In this document: positions 10,857 through 22,107 of the stretch, piece by piece | Layout of the letters: each line of letters opens with the position of its first letter | How positions within the stretch are numbered: position 1 is the first letter of the stretch | NCBI RefSeq assembly: GCF_014633365.1 | Contig: NC_068347.1 | Location: forward strand, 33,646,116 to 33,710,115 | Length of the DNA: 64,000 bases | Source: Diospyros lotus | Taxonomy: Eukaryota > Streptophyta > Magnoliopsida > Ericales > Ebenaceae | Direction: 5' to 3' | Program-made: the position numbers and the translations under genes | Notes under the pieces: generated by a model | Seen by the model: the letters and a program-made list of their open reading frames with translations, nothing else | The model's database searches: none | What the model was told of the DNA's origin: nothing

Positions 10857-13800
10857 TCAGTAAGGAATAACATAAGGGAGCGCACAAACATCGGCTGATT
10901 CAATCCACATAGCGTCAGACCACACCCTGGGTGTCTCAGTGATCCCAGCAGACCTCACATCTGCTTTCCCTTCCAGATGATCCTTGCTGCTATATAGCCA
11001 TTCCTGGTCATCAAGTTCAGACCAGTCCTCCATTTTGGGAACTGAAAGTACCTGACCCAGATACTTGGTGTCAGGATGCGGTGGCTTCGTTGAAGCTGGA
11101 GCAATTTGATTGACATGTGTACTTGCAGGGTAAGTCTTTTTGGAAGAGATGGACAATGGCTTAGCATCTATGGTCCCATTTACCTTGCAAGCCTTATTAT
11201 CCAACCTAGCATTGCAGGATGACCCCTGCCTATCAGAACTAAACAGGATAGAGGTTTGGCAAGGTTCCAATTTCCTCCCATTCTCCATTGAAAGATGAGG
11301 ACTTGACTTTAGTATTTTATTAGGGCTAACATCAGTGCCTGCAAGGAAATTCAACAATGAAGTAATATTAGTAATACAAGAAGGATTATCACAAGCACAA
11401 GCTTGATGAAGTTCATGAATTGTCATGAACATCACACATTCAGGCATATCCTACGGTCCTACCAACAGAATATTTTTCTTATATCAGGAGCATCTCAGAT
11501 ATCCTATGCATCACTCTGATGTGGCACAGAGGCAAGATGTTTCTCTTACCACCAGTTAAAAACCCAATTTCTTTCAAAAATAAAAACGTACAATAACATC
11601 ACAATTCGTTGTGTAAACACTCACCAGGGCAAATTCCATTCACCTGAAGGTCCTTCCTTTTCTTGAGATTTACCTGACCTGCAGTGTTCCTTTCACCATC
11701 CCCCGGAACATGTAGAGTTCTAATAATCTGATTGTTAAGGTTGGCATTCATGTTACTACCTTTAAATCTATTCTGCTCTTTATGCTTATGTTCACTTTTT
11801 CCCTCCACTTTCTCCTTTTTCTTCTCTTTTTTCTTGTCTTTATCCTTCCAGTTGTTTTTCTTCTCCCTACCATTGTCTTTCTGTTTGTCAACACCTTCAC
11901 TCTGTCTGGACTTCTGTTCCATCCTTCCCTCACTGTATTTCTCCAAGGGCCTTGGCAATCCTCCAACTCCATTTTGGACCACAGCAGCAAGTTTCTGAAC
12001 CACTGCTTGCTCTTCCGATCTTAAGTCAACCATGAGTCCTTGCCTGCTAATCATTCTACTCTCAGGTCTTTTGTCCTTGTTCTTTTCCTTCCCGCCAGCA
12101 AGAACAGCAATATCCTTGACCAGCAATCTGTCCATCTGCCCATCATTCTTCCGTTTCGTGTCTGAAAATCTCTCAACCAACAGGCTCCCAGTTCCCTTTT
12201 CTTCATCTTTAATCTTTCTGCCTGACTGATGTTCAAACTTAGATTCCCCCGTCCCCTCAGCAAAAAGGATGTTTCGATTAGGCTCCTCTTCACAGCAACT
12301 CTGCAACTGGAGGATATGTTTCCTTCCATCTGAGACACTGCTTTTGTCTGTATCTGACTCTTTCTCTTTTTGATTGAGCTTCTCCCCACTGTAGCTCTCA
12401 GATTGAGCAACAATTCCCTTCTCCCCTGAGGTGCCGCTTTTATCTTTATCTTTATCCTTGCCCCTTTCCTTCTCTTTATCCTTCTTTTTCTTGCTGTGTT
12501 TTTCTTTCTTTTCTTTACTATCTCTATGTTTTCTGTCACTTCTATCTTTCTCCCTTTTCTCCTTCTTTATTCTCTTGTCCTTGTCCTTGTCCTTCTTTTC
12601 CTTCTTATGCTTCTTCTCTTGGTGCTTCTCCTGAATGTTACAAAAAAGAATTGGAACATATCCAACTCAATATATACAGTTGTCACGTGTAAAATATAGT
12701 AAGAATCATTCTAGTGGCCAAGACTAGCACTATCAAATGAGGAAACTGACATAAGCCAAAAGAAACATTGGGAAAGGGAAATAAAAATGAGGTTGGTGCC
12801 AAATGGATTTTAGGTGTAGTCCTGGCGAGTAGAATAAAAAAGATCTTCTTGAAAGAATTTAAAATATTATGGCCAAATTTATCATCTTTGGTGGAATACT
12901 ACAAACAAAAGAAAAGGAGGAATACTTTGGCCATTCCAGAGATACAAGAAAAACAAAAAATAAAGACAGAAATACTTTTCTAACCATAGAAGCAATTACC
13001 AGATGATAAAAAAAAACAATCATTTAATCCTCAGAGCACTTCCTATCTCTAGGCTTTCTAGAAACTAAAATTATCTACAGTAATGACATGGTTGTTAAAG
13101 AGCCACATTAGTTTTTTTTTTTTTACCAAGCTTATTATAGATATCGCATTAGAAAGGAAACATAATAATCAGCAGCTTATTGACCGCAATTCATGCATAA
13201 CACATAGTGTCATCTTAGCCAACACTAGGTTTAAAAAATGGGATGAGCACTTAATCACATATAAAAATGGCATACCAACCGCCCAAATAGTGAGACAAAA
13301 AGACCAACTACATTGTTAGGATTGTAAAGTTATACCAGGAAAATGTAGGAGACCACTGAACATGGACTTGTCACGGGCTACTCTTAATTCCCTTACTACC
13401 CTTAAAATTCTTGCTGTAAATGCTAGTATAAGAGAGTAACTAACTGCACATTTAGCAGTAGTTATAGGGCGGGAGCAATAAGAGCGGGAAGCTCCTTTTC
13501 ATTCGAATTTGTAAGCGATCAGTATAAAAGGTTGATCGCTCATGATAGAAGCATGAATACATTGATTCCAATTCGGAAAAATTCCCTCTCTCTAAAATTC
13601 TCTATTCCTTCTCCTAAATTCTCTCTCTCTCTCTCTCTTTCACGTGAGTTCTCGAAGAACCAAGAGCTCTCCTCTGTCAGGCTACACCTGACAATTTGGT
13701 ATCATAATGATACAGGCCAATCGAGCTGCAAGCAGATCTAGTGATGGCAGACAGCACAAGGATGAAGAACATGGAGGCGCAACTACACCAATTTGGGTCC

Positions 13801-16800
13801 ATGGTCTCGGACTTACAGGCACGAGTAGATCAACTCGAATTGGGATCAAATCGTAACCACGAGGCGATCATTTCCATTGACCGCAAATTGGATGGGGCGG
13901 TCAATCAGATCAAGGAAGAGGTGGGAATGCAAATCAGAGAGCAACTTCAAAGATTCATGGTTATGTTTGCGTGGCAACAACCGGTAAGCCTCTATCCAGA
14001 TTTTCCTCCGATAGAGTGGATCCGATTCTTCCTAGCCACGGGATGAGTCAGAGGAGACCAGTAGCCTCGGAGGTTGGGGAGGAGCCAGGGGAAATGGGAG
14101 AGTACGTGACTGGCCGGAGGCAAGGATGAAATGGTAGCCTTGGACATCCCGGGATACCAATGCCAAAATTGGATATCCCCATGTTTGATGGGAATACACC
14201 TCGCTGGTGGAATTAGGCGATGTGAAAGGGCATTCGAGTGGTTTGGAATTCTGGAGCACTAGAAAGTGGTCATAGCTGCAACCTACTTAAACGATGCTAG
14301 GGATGATTAGTATCAAGGATGGACGAAGACGAGGGAGGAGTGTCCTTGGGCAGAGTTTGCAACAGAACTTTGCAAGAGGTTTGGAGAAAGGGGAATGACT
14401 GACGTGATGGAAGAATTTAACAAGATTAGGCAAAGTAGATCGGTGGCTGAGTACCAGAGAAAGTTTGAAGAGCTAAAGGCACTGATGCTCAACCATAACC
14501 CTTACCTCATGCAGGCTTATTTTGTCTCCAGTTTATTAGTGGTCTGAATGACGAATTGAAGCCTATGGTGAAGGTGCTATAGCCCTAGACTCTTAAGCAT
14601 GCTACTAATAGTGCCTGGTTGCATGAGTTGACAGTGGAGGCACTCATGAAGAAGCAGTTGTTGGTTAGTAGGGGAGGAACACACAATGTGTTAACTCCCC
14701 TGAGAAAGGCTCATATCAAAGAAAATTGGAAGGGAGTACAAGGAATGCGAAATTCACTACCACCAGCTCCCACAGCTCAAGGAGAGAGGCTAATAGAGCA
14801 GAGGAGACAGGCCAATCTCTGCTATAAGTGTGGGGACAGGTACTTTCTAGGACATCAATATCGAAGACAATTGTTGTTGCTAGATGGAGAGGAGGAGTGC
14901 TTGGGGGAAGAAGAGGTACTGGAGGCCCTTGAAGAAGAGGAAGACAATGGTGAGATTTTGTAGCATGCCTGAGGGGCCTAGCTAACAATAAGATTATTAA
15001 AGTGGAAGGAAGAGTGGGGGATTGCAAGCTTGTGATTCTCATAGACAGTGAGAGCACCCACAGTTTTATAGATAAAGAAACGGCTAAGAGGCTGAAATGT
15101 TCACTAATTAACACTCAGCCACTGACAGTGACAGTGGCTAATGGCAATAAAGTGGTTAGCAAATCAGCTTGTGCAAGTTTTTGCTGGACTATACAAGGGG
15201 AAAGCTTCAAGATAGATCTTAGGCTGCTCAAATTGGGAGGTTGCGATATAGTCTTGGGAATAGACTGGATGAAGCATGTGAGTCCCATATGCTTCAATTT
15301 TAATAAGATGGAAGTCACTTTTGAGAAGGATGGGAGAAGGTTGATGTTAGTGGGGAGCAAAGAGGTTGGCATGCGTAAAATGATCACCAGAAAAAGACTA
15401 CAGAAACTACTCAAAAACGAAGGATGAGTAGGGTGATTTAGCTTTTTTTCCATCCAAGCAGTAGAAGAAGAGGAGCCCAAAGAGCAAAGTGAGCTGCTGT
15501 TGGTGGTAAGGAGCCCTCATCAAACTACTTAGGAGGTAAGGCAATTTGACTCATTAGATTTACTGTTGGTTGCGTATGAAGATCTGTTCAAAGAGCCCAC
15601 AACCCTACCTCCACCCCGAACCCATGACCACACCATTAACCTTAAACCCTAATTCGAACCTTGCAATTCCAGGGCCTATCGTTATCCCCTAGCCCAGAAA
15701 ACAAAAATAGAGAAAATGATCAAAGAAATGCTACAAAACTCTCTAATCTAGCCTAGCCATAGTCCCTTTGTGTCCCCGGTATTGCTAGTTAAAAAAAAAA
15801 AAATGGTTCATGGCGTTTTTGTGTGGATTACCGACAACCAAATGCCATGACTGTCAAGGACAAATTCCCAATCCCACTTATTGAGGATCTCTTGGATGAA
15901 TTGAGGGGGGCAACTATTTTTTCTAAACTAGAACTTCGAGCTGGCTATCACCAGATTAGCATGAGCCCAAAAGACACCCATAAAACTTTCTTCCGTACTC
16001 ATCAAGGCCATTACGAATTTTTGGTAATGCCCTTTGGCCTCACCAATGCACCGGCTACATTCCAATCCTTGATGAACCAAATATTCGAACCACACCTCCG
16101 TACTTTTATACTTGTGTTTTTTGATGATATTCTGGTATATAGCCGAGACTTTGACCAACGCATTACATACCTAATGGCTACTTTTGAAATCCTTAGAGTC
16201 AACCAACTGTATATCAAAATGTCGAAGTGTTCCTTTGCACAAAAAGAAGTAGAATATTTGGGGTATGTTATTTCTGGAGATGGGGTCAGCACCGACCCCA
16301 GTAAGGTGGCAGCTATGCAAGAGTGGCCAAGACCCGCAAATCGTAAGTCCTTAAGGGGCTTCCTCGGGTTAACAGGGTACTATAGGCGATTTGTGAAAGG
16401 GTACGGTATAATAAGTCGACCACTAACCTAATTGTTAAAGAAAGATGCATTCAGGTGGGGGCTGGAAGTTGAGGCAACGTTTGAACAACTGAAGAAGGCC
16501 ATGAGTGAGGTGCCAGTGTTGGGATTGTCGGATTTCAGCAAAACATTTGTAGTTGAAACAAACACTTCTGATAATGGGGTGGGAGCGATATTGATGCAAG
16601 AGGGCAGGCCCATAGCCTTTCTCAACCAGGCATTATCCCCTTGACATGAAGGGCTAAGTATTTATGAGAAGGAGTTTGTGACAGTTTTATTAGCAGTGGA
16701 AAAATGGAGATGCTATTTGAAAGGAGAGCAGTTTGTGATCAAAACTAACCACCAAATCCTCAAATACCTATTGCAGCAGAGACTCCACACACAATTATAG

Positions 16801-19800
16801 AAAAAAGGTATGGCTAAATTAATGGGGCTTGATTATACTATACAATATAAAAAAGGGAAGGACAATGTAGTGGCAGACGCTCTATCCCGTTGTATGGAAA
16901 AGGGAGAAACCACAGCCATTTCAGTGACAATACCCGAATGGTATCAAGAAGTAGCAAGCAACTATGAGTTGATGAAAGAGATATTGGAGCAGTTGGTGTT
17001 GAACCCTAATAGTAAGAAAGGATACACATTACAGAATGGGGTGCTAAGATATAAAGTGAGGATAGTGGTTGGAGATTGCCCACAAATAAAAGACAAGATC
17101 CTCCATGCCTTACACGAATCTCCTTTGGGGGGACATTCGGGGATTCAGAACATATACATCAAGGTCAAGCAATTTTTCTTCTGGCCAAAGTTGAAGGAAG
17201 TAGTAGTTCAATTTGTTATGGGGTGTGATGCTTCTAAACGATGCAAATATGAAACAGTGGCCACACCTGGACTCCTACAACCTTTAGAAATTCCTGGGAA
17301 AGCCTGTCCATGGACTTTTTGGAAGGGCTTCCTAAGTCCAAGGGGAAGAACTGCATAATGGTAGTGGTTGATTGGCTCACAAAATTTGCCCATTCCATCG
17401 AGTTGTCCCACCCCTATACCACCCAAGAGGTCCCGCGAGTATTTTTGGATCAAGTTATTAAGTTACATGGGGTTCCCAAGACCATTGTCTCTGACCGTGA
17501 CAAGGTCTTTACTAGCTTGTTTTGGCAGGCTCTATGGAAGAATATGGGAACCAAACTTAGCATGTCATCGGCCTACCATCCTCAAATGGATGGGCAGACG
17601 AAAAGGTGGTTGCGGGGGTGGTATAATTCCAGTGGCTGACTTTAGCTCAATGGTGGTATAATTCCAGCTACCATAGTTCTATACGAAGGTTGCCATTTGA
17701 AGCTCTTTTTGGATATAAACCCCTTATCTTACCAGTACCCCCTAGTTTGTTAAGGTGGTTGCGGTGGATGACTACCTTCAGCAGCGGCAAGGAATTCTTC
17801 AACAGTTAAAGAAAGACTTAGCTATGGCAAAAAACAGAATGAAGCAACAAGCAGACAAAGACCGAAGCAAGAGGGAGTTTTCAGTAGGGGAGTCAATGTA
17901 CCTAAAGTTGAGATCAATGCAAGTGAGGGCGGTGACTGGAGAGCCAACTACTAAATTAAGCCCGAGGTACTATGGTCCATTCTCTATAGTAGCAAAATTG
18001 GGAAAGGTCGCTTATCAGCTCTAACTACTGGAGGGATCTCTAATTCACCCGGTCTTTCACGTGTCATTGCTTAAGAGAGGTGCGGGAGACCAACCTAGTA
18101 GTTCCCGCCTACCCACCAAGAGTCCAGGCCAGAGTTGGCAAGGGAACTAGAAGCTATCCTCGACAAAAGAGTGATCCACCAGCACGGGATGGCCCTAATG
18201 CAAGTGTTAGTGAAGTGGAGCCAGCTGCCTACCGAAGACAGTACATGGGAATGCCTCCCAGAACTGCTCAAGCAGTTCCCGAGAGTTGCCAGTTTACTTT
18301 GTATTTCTTGAGGACAAGAAAGTCTTCAAGGGGAGGGTAATTGTCACGGGCTACTCTTAATTCCCTTACTACCCTTAAAATTCTTGTTGTAAATGCTAGT
18401 ATAAGAGAGTAACTAACTGCACATGTAGCAGTAGTTATAGGGCGGGAGCAATAAGAGCGGGAAGCTCCTTTTCATTCGAATTTGTAAGCAATCAGTATAA
18501 AAGGTTGATCGCTCATGATAGAAGCATGAATACATTGATTCCAATTCAGAAAAACTCCCTCTCTCTAAAATTCTCTATTCCTTCTCCTAAATTGTATCTC
18601 TCTCTCTCTCTCTCTCTCTCTCTTCCGTGTGAGTTCTCGAAGAACCAAGAGCTCTCCTCTGTCAGGCTGCACCTGACAAGACTTTTGGTCATTGACATCC
18701 ATACCGAAAAATGGAAGAGAAAAAATGACATGAAGCTCAAGAATTAGATGGTGGGATTTAAAAGATGAAAAATAAATCATTTCCAAGGAAAAAAGTGTGT
18801 GATAGACAAGATTGAACCATAGAAGGATAGGCTAACAAAATAGGGAGTGAAATGGCCACTATAGCAAAAATGGTTCTAGGAGAGCCAAAAGGAAAAAGTC
18901 CCAAATCAAAAAGAGTCTTGGAGGTGGAACGAAGAGGAACAAAAGAAAATCAAAACTAAAAGAGCTTGCTACAAGGCTTTATATAGATGTCGCAATGAAG
19001 AAAACTTAAAAGAGGTATAGTTTGGCCAAAAAAGAAGTGGAAAAGGCAGTTAGTGAAGCAAAATCAAAACCTTACAGAAGTTTATACCAACAACTAGATA
19101 CAAAAGATGGAGAAAAAAAAAATAAACTAGCTAAAGTAAGTGAGAGAAAAAACAAGGGATTTAAGCAAAGTAAAAAGCATAAAAGATGAAAACCAAAAAG
19201 TACTAGTAAATGATTGGGCGATCAGGGAAAGATGAAAGGAGTATCTTTTGCAATTATTTATTAATGAGGTGAAGAAATAAGTGCTACGTTAAGGCATCTT
19301 AGTAACTCTAAAGAAGATAGAAATTACATGTTTTATAGACGTATATGTCCAAATGAAATAAAGCAAGTATTGAGAAAGATGAAGAAGAGTAAAGCAATTG
19401 GACCGAATAATATATAGATTGAAGTACGAAAATACATAGGGCATTTTTTGGTTAAAAATTATTTAATGTGATCCTTAAATCATAAAGGATGTCAAATGAG
19501 TGAAGGAAGAGCAGTTTAGTGCCTATTTACAAGAATAAAGAAGATGTACAAAATTGTGAAATAAAATATTTGAGTAATCAATTTAATGACCAAAATATGA
19601 AACTTTAGGAGAGGGTGATTGAGCAAAGATTAAGAAGAGAAAAAGGGGAATCGAAAAACCAATTTGGTCCATGGTCAACAATGGAACCTATATTTGTTGA
19701 GGCACTTAAGAGCCATTTGATATCCGGATTAAATAGTAACGGGATTAAATTAAATAGCCCCATCCCATGTTAGGTAATCCCAAGTTTAAAGGAGATATAA

Positions 19801-22107
19801 CGTTAAAATAATACTATCCCGGGTTTGGTATGGTAATCTTAAAGGAGGTATAACTAGACTAGACATATTGCTAAATGACCATTTTACCCAAATCAATACA
19901 ACTTTGAAGTAAGAAATATATTATATATTATAGTTAAATATATAAAATATACAATATATGGCACTGGAACATGGATGGGCTACTCAATTCAATCTTAGGC
20001 GAGGTTGAAACCCCACCACGAATGAACAAAGTTGATGTAGAAGAACAGCCAAATCACCACCTTGGTAGGCCACCCCAAGGATACAGCTATACCCTAATCC
20101 CTAGGAATCCATCACAACGGAGAAGAGAGAAAACAAGAGAAAATTCTTCTCTAAGAAAACTGTTGTTTATTCAATTGATTTTACTTGATTAAAAACTACT
20201 ACATGACACCCCTATTTATAAAAGGGCATCCAATACTAAAGAGGAAAATAGTTATAATAGGAATCCAACTCCAAATAAGAATAAGAATCCAAAACCAAAA
20301 AAGGAAAACAAAATATATTCTTAAACAACTAGGAACCCTAAACTGTATCAATATGCAATATACAATAAATTATATTATGTATTCAACATATATAATATAT
20401 ATTAGGGAGGAGAGAGATTGTTTTGGCCTTTTATGCGAAATGTGGGGGGCAAAAAATCATCCACATGTCAAGCAATTTAATCTCACCGAAGTGGGATTAA
20501 ATTATCCCATAGGGGGGGAGGTGGATAGTTTTATCCCACTTTGGTGGAATAAAACAGTCTTGGGAGTAATTAATAACACTTGACACAGTATCCCAAGCAT
20601 GGTATAACCATGTCAAGTGGTGTTACCTCCTTTCTATCCTCCTACCAAACACCTTGTAAAGGTTTTAAATTAAGTAGAGTGAAACCCAAAAATATGAAAT
20701 GTAAGTTTAGTAAAAATAAATCTGGATGAGGTTATGGTAAAACTGAAAGATCAAGACATAACAAGAAAAAGAAGTTCAAATATCTTGGATCAGTCATACA
20801 AAAAGATGGGGAAGTTAGTGAGCATGTTACCCATAGAATTAAGGCAAGACAGTTAAGATGAAAAATACATCAGCCGTTTTATGTGATAATAAGATTCCAT
20901 TAAAGCTAAAAAGAAAATTTTATGTGAGGAGGGGATCCAATTATCATCCCTATTTGTTGATTACCCAAGCATATTGATAAATAAACCAATAGCATGAAAC
21001 AACAAGGAAAATAACACTCGCGAGCATTAATCCCACTAAGTGGAACAACATTTAAGAAAGCATTAAATAACAAATAATTTATAATTGCTATATGCCATCT
21101 CTATATTAGCACAAAGAGAGTCCAACTATGACACTAGAGATTGCTTGCCACTAAATATACCAACACAAAATTTGCACATCAACTTCCCAGTAGTTTAAAC
21201 CACACGACCATCACCATTTGGATATATTACACAGATGAAATGTAGGATTCCAACAGCTACATATATACACGAGCTGAGCAAACACTAGCCATTATCTTTC
21301 AAACTGCCTAATGTAAATAAAGCTCTAATCAAAAATGGATTTCATGATCCCAACCGAGAAAAACTTCGGATCAGGATAAGATTTTGTTAAATGATAGAAG
21401 AGTTTGTAACCATGCTGAATTTGTCTAAAAACAATAGTTGAGGGCTACTCTATAAATTAGTAATGTAATGAAAGACCCTCAAATTTTTCCATGGGGGGAG
21501 CAAATGTAAAAACTAAGAATTAGGAGCGGTCAAGGTAACATTTTCCATAAAACAGAAAAAATTAATAACAGTTCCTGTAGGGGAGGCCAGTTGCTTCCTT
21601 TATAGTTCCCTGAATGTCATATAAACTCGAAGCATTGAATGAGTACAATCATTTCCCATGTTAGGTTGTAATGCCCAAGCAGATGAAAACAAGAATAAAA
21701 CATAAAGCCAGTAGCAAAAAAATCAATTCTTCTGACGCACTGAACTCATGGAGAAGGAAATACCTCAAGAAATTCATTACACCTAGTTTTAGTTAAACAC
21801 CCGTAGAAGGATTTATGATGGTGCATTGAACTCAAGTGCAAACGTGAGAGCAAAAGGACAAAAAAGAGTTCCACTGTCTACTCAATAGTGTAAATGGAGA
21901 TGAAATTAGCATTAAATGCTTTTTGGAATCCACATTTATAAAGAATGTGACAGACATAAAGCACCAAGAAAATCACATTAGAACTTTGGTAATTGGTACG
22001 CGAACAAGTAGAAGAGCAATAAATGGATTAACCTTTTTTAGCAAGTCGTCATCATCTCTGGCCTTCTTTTCATATCCAGGTGGTGGAAATGGAAAGCAGC
22101 GAGACAT
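10857..22107 (-). CDS. Lys/Glu-rich plant protein of unknown function (starts [12 protein letters not shown])
   Basis: Three coding exons on the minus strand, 22107-22033, 12630-11625 and 11338-10857, join in frame (75, 1006 and 482 bases) to give 520 residues. Exon 1 encodes the diagnostic start [16 protein letters not shown]. Exon 2 opens with about 70 residues of Lys/Asp/Glu repeats ([15 protein letters not shown] and similar), with a second basic block near residues 235-275. Exon 3 carries the conserved end: [19 protein letters not shown], a DDQEWL motif, and [14 protein letters not shown] at the C terminus. This matches a plant family often labelled myb-like X or DNA-ligase-1-like from low-complexity hits; it has neither a Myb nor a ligase domain. 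It is probably nuclear and disordered, with function unknown. The 9.4-kb intron 1 is mostly transposon. An AATAAA on the minus strand at 10592-10597 is a plausible polyadenylation signal. Confidence 0.85.
13369..13693 (+). repeat. 5' LTR of the gypsy element
   Basis: 325 bases, TG...CA termini with a 5-bp inverted repeat (TGTCA/TGACA). A TATAAAAG box lies at 13523-13530 and a CT microsatellite near 13620-13640. Confidence 0.93.
13744..14963 (+). pseudogene. gag region of the gypsy element (broken)
   Basis: ATG 13744 opens a coiled-coil-like gag start that stops at 14046. Further gag-like sequence continues through stops. Near 14820 a zinc-knuckle-like [17 protein letters not shown] has the first two Cys and the His, but Tyr replaces the last Cys. 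An acidic tail ([13 protein letters not shown]) follows. Confidence 0.8.
15002..18034 (+). pseudogene. pol region of the gypsy element (broken)
   Basis: Protease-like ILIDSEST at about 15030 has Glu where the usual Gly follows Asp-Ser. The reverse transcriptase (15823-16431) keeps FFDDILVYS with both Asp, but an upstream catalytic Asp position reads Glu ([11 protein letters not shown]). RNase H follows at 16432-16880. Integrase has an HHCC-like finger (17110-17250, first Cys of the last pair followed by DASK) and a core with DWLTKF and VSDRDKVF; the final GQT-Glu position reads Lys. A GPF-type module ends at 18024. Stops occur before the RT, between RT and RNase H, and after GPF; integrase is split by a frameshift near 17310-17358. 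The element cannot be autonomous. Confidence 0.85.
18035..18340 (+). pseudogene. C-terminal pol extension with chromodomain-like sequence
   Basis: Past a stop at 18022-18024, [12 protein letters not shown] is readable. A stretch in another frame follows, with VLVKWSQLP and STWE motifs typical of chromodomains at the end of chromoviral integrase. The reading ends just before the polypurine tract. Confidence 0.65.
18342..18678 (+). repeat. 3' LTR of the gypsy element
   Basis: 337 bases, collinear with the 5' LTR. The 12-base size difference comes mainly from a longer CT tract (about 18598-18622). Confidence 0.93.
19710..20656. mobile_element. Harbinger/Tourist-like MITE carrying a solo LTR
   Basis: The insert in the LINE is flanked by TAA on both sides (19707-19709 and 20657-20659). 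Termini GAGCCATTTGATA and, in reverse complement, CAAGGTGTTTGGTA share the plant Harbinger-type TTTGNTA pattern. It encodes no transposase. Without the nested LTR it would be about 517 bases. Confidence 0.6.
19959..20388 (-). mobile_element. Solo LTR nested in the MITE
   Basis: About 430 bases beginning TG and ending CA. On the minus strand it has the layout of a plant LTR: a TTTATAAATAGGGG promoter box, AATAAA further down and a GC-richer R/U5 part. AT-rich flanks (ATATA, TATAT) make the target duplication ambiguous. There is no internal element and no second LTR, so recombination has probably left a solo copy. Confidence 0.6.
20940..22032. other. Remainder of intron 1 next to coding exon 1
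   Basis: AT-rich intron sequence with no recognisable gene. It runs from the LINE end to the splice donor of the 75-base first coding exon (donor GT on the minus strand at 22032-22031). Confidence 0.6.

Larger units (their letters stand above)
13369..18678 (+). mobile_element. Ty3/gypsy LTR retrotransposon (chromovirus type), degenerate
   Basis: Two LTRs (13369-13693 and 18342-18678) start TGTCA and end TGACA. Flanking pentamers GGACT and AGACT are a target duplication with one mismatch. After the 5' LTR, TTGGTATCAT resembles a primer-binding site for initiator Met tRNA; the purine-rich AAGGGGAGGG lies before the 3' LTR. Inside, in order, are gag, protease, reverse transcriptase, RNase H, integrase and a chromodomain-like end, so the element belongs to the gypsy order with a chromodomain. 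Every region carries stops or frameshifts. The LTRs differ at about six positions outside their CT tract (about 2 percent), so insertion is fairly recent. The element cuts the LINE at 13368/18684 and lies antisense to the host gene. Confidence 0.92.
13165..20935 (+). mobile_element. RTE-like LINE remnant, interrupted by two insertions
   Basis: Three pieces read in the same direction: about 13165-13368 (endonuclease tail, with [19 protein letters not shown] and DCKVIPG motifs), 18684-19706 (linker and start of reverse transcriptase, with [27 protein letters not shown] and NQFG motifs) and 20660-20935 (RT thumb region, with [13 protein letters not shown] and VTHRIKAR). Gaps 1 and 2 are filled by a Ty3/gypsy element and a MITE. 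The middle of the RT, including its catalytic motif, is missing. Many stops and frame changes show long decay. It sits in intron 1 of the Lys/Glu-rich gene, antisense to it. Confidence 0.8.

Noticed and set aside
11732..12634. Several plus-strand ORFs rich in Phe, Ser and Leu
   Set aside because: They are the reverse reading of the Lys/Glu codons in exon 2 of the minus-strand gene. AAG and GAG codons read backwards as CTT and CTC, which gives such proteins by composition alone.
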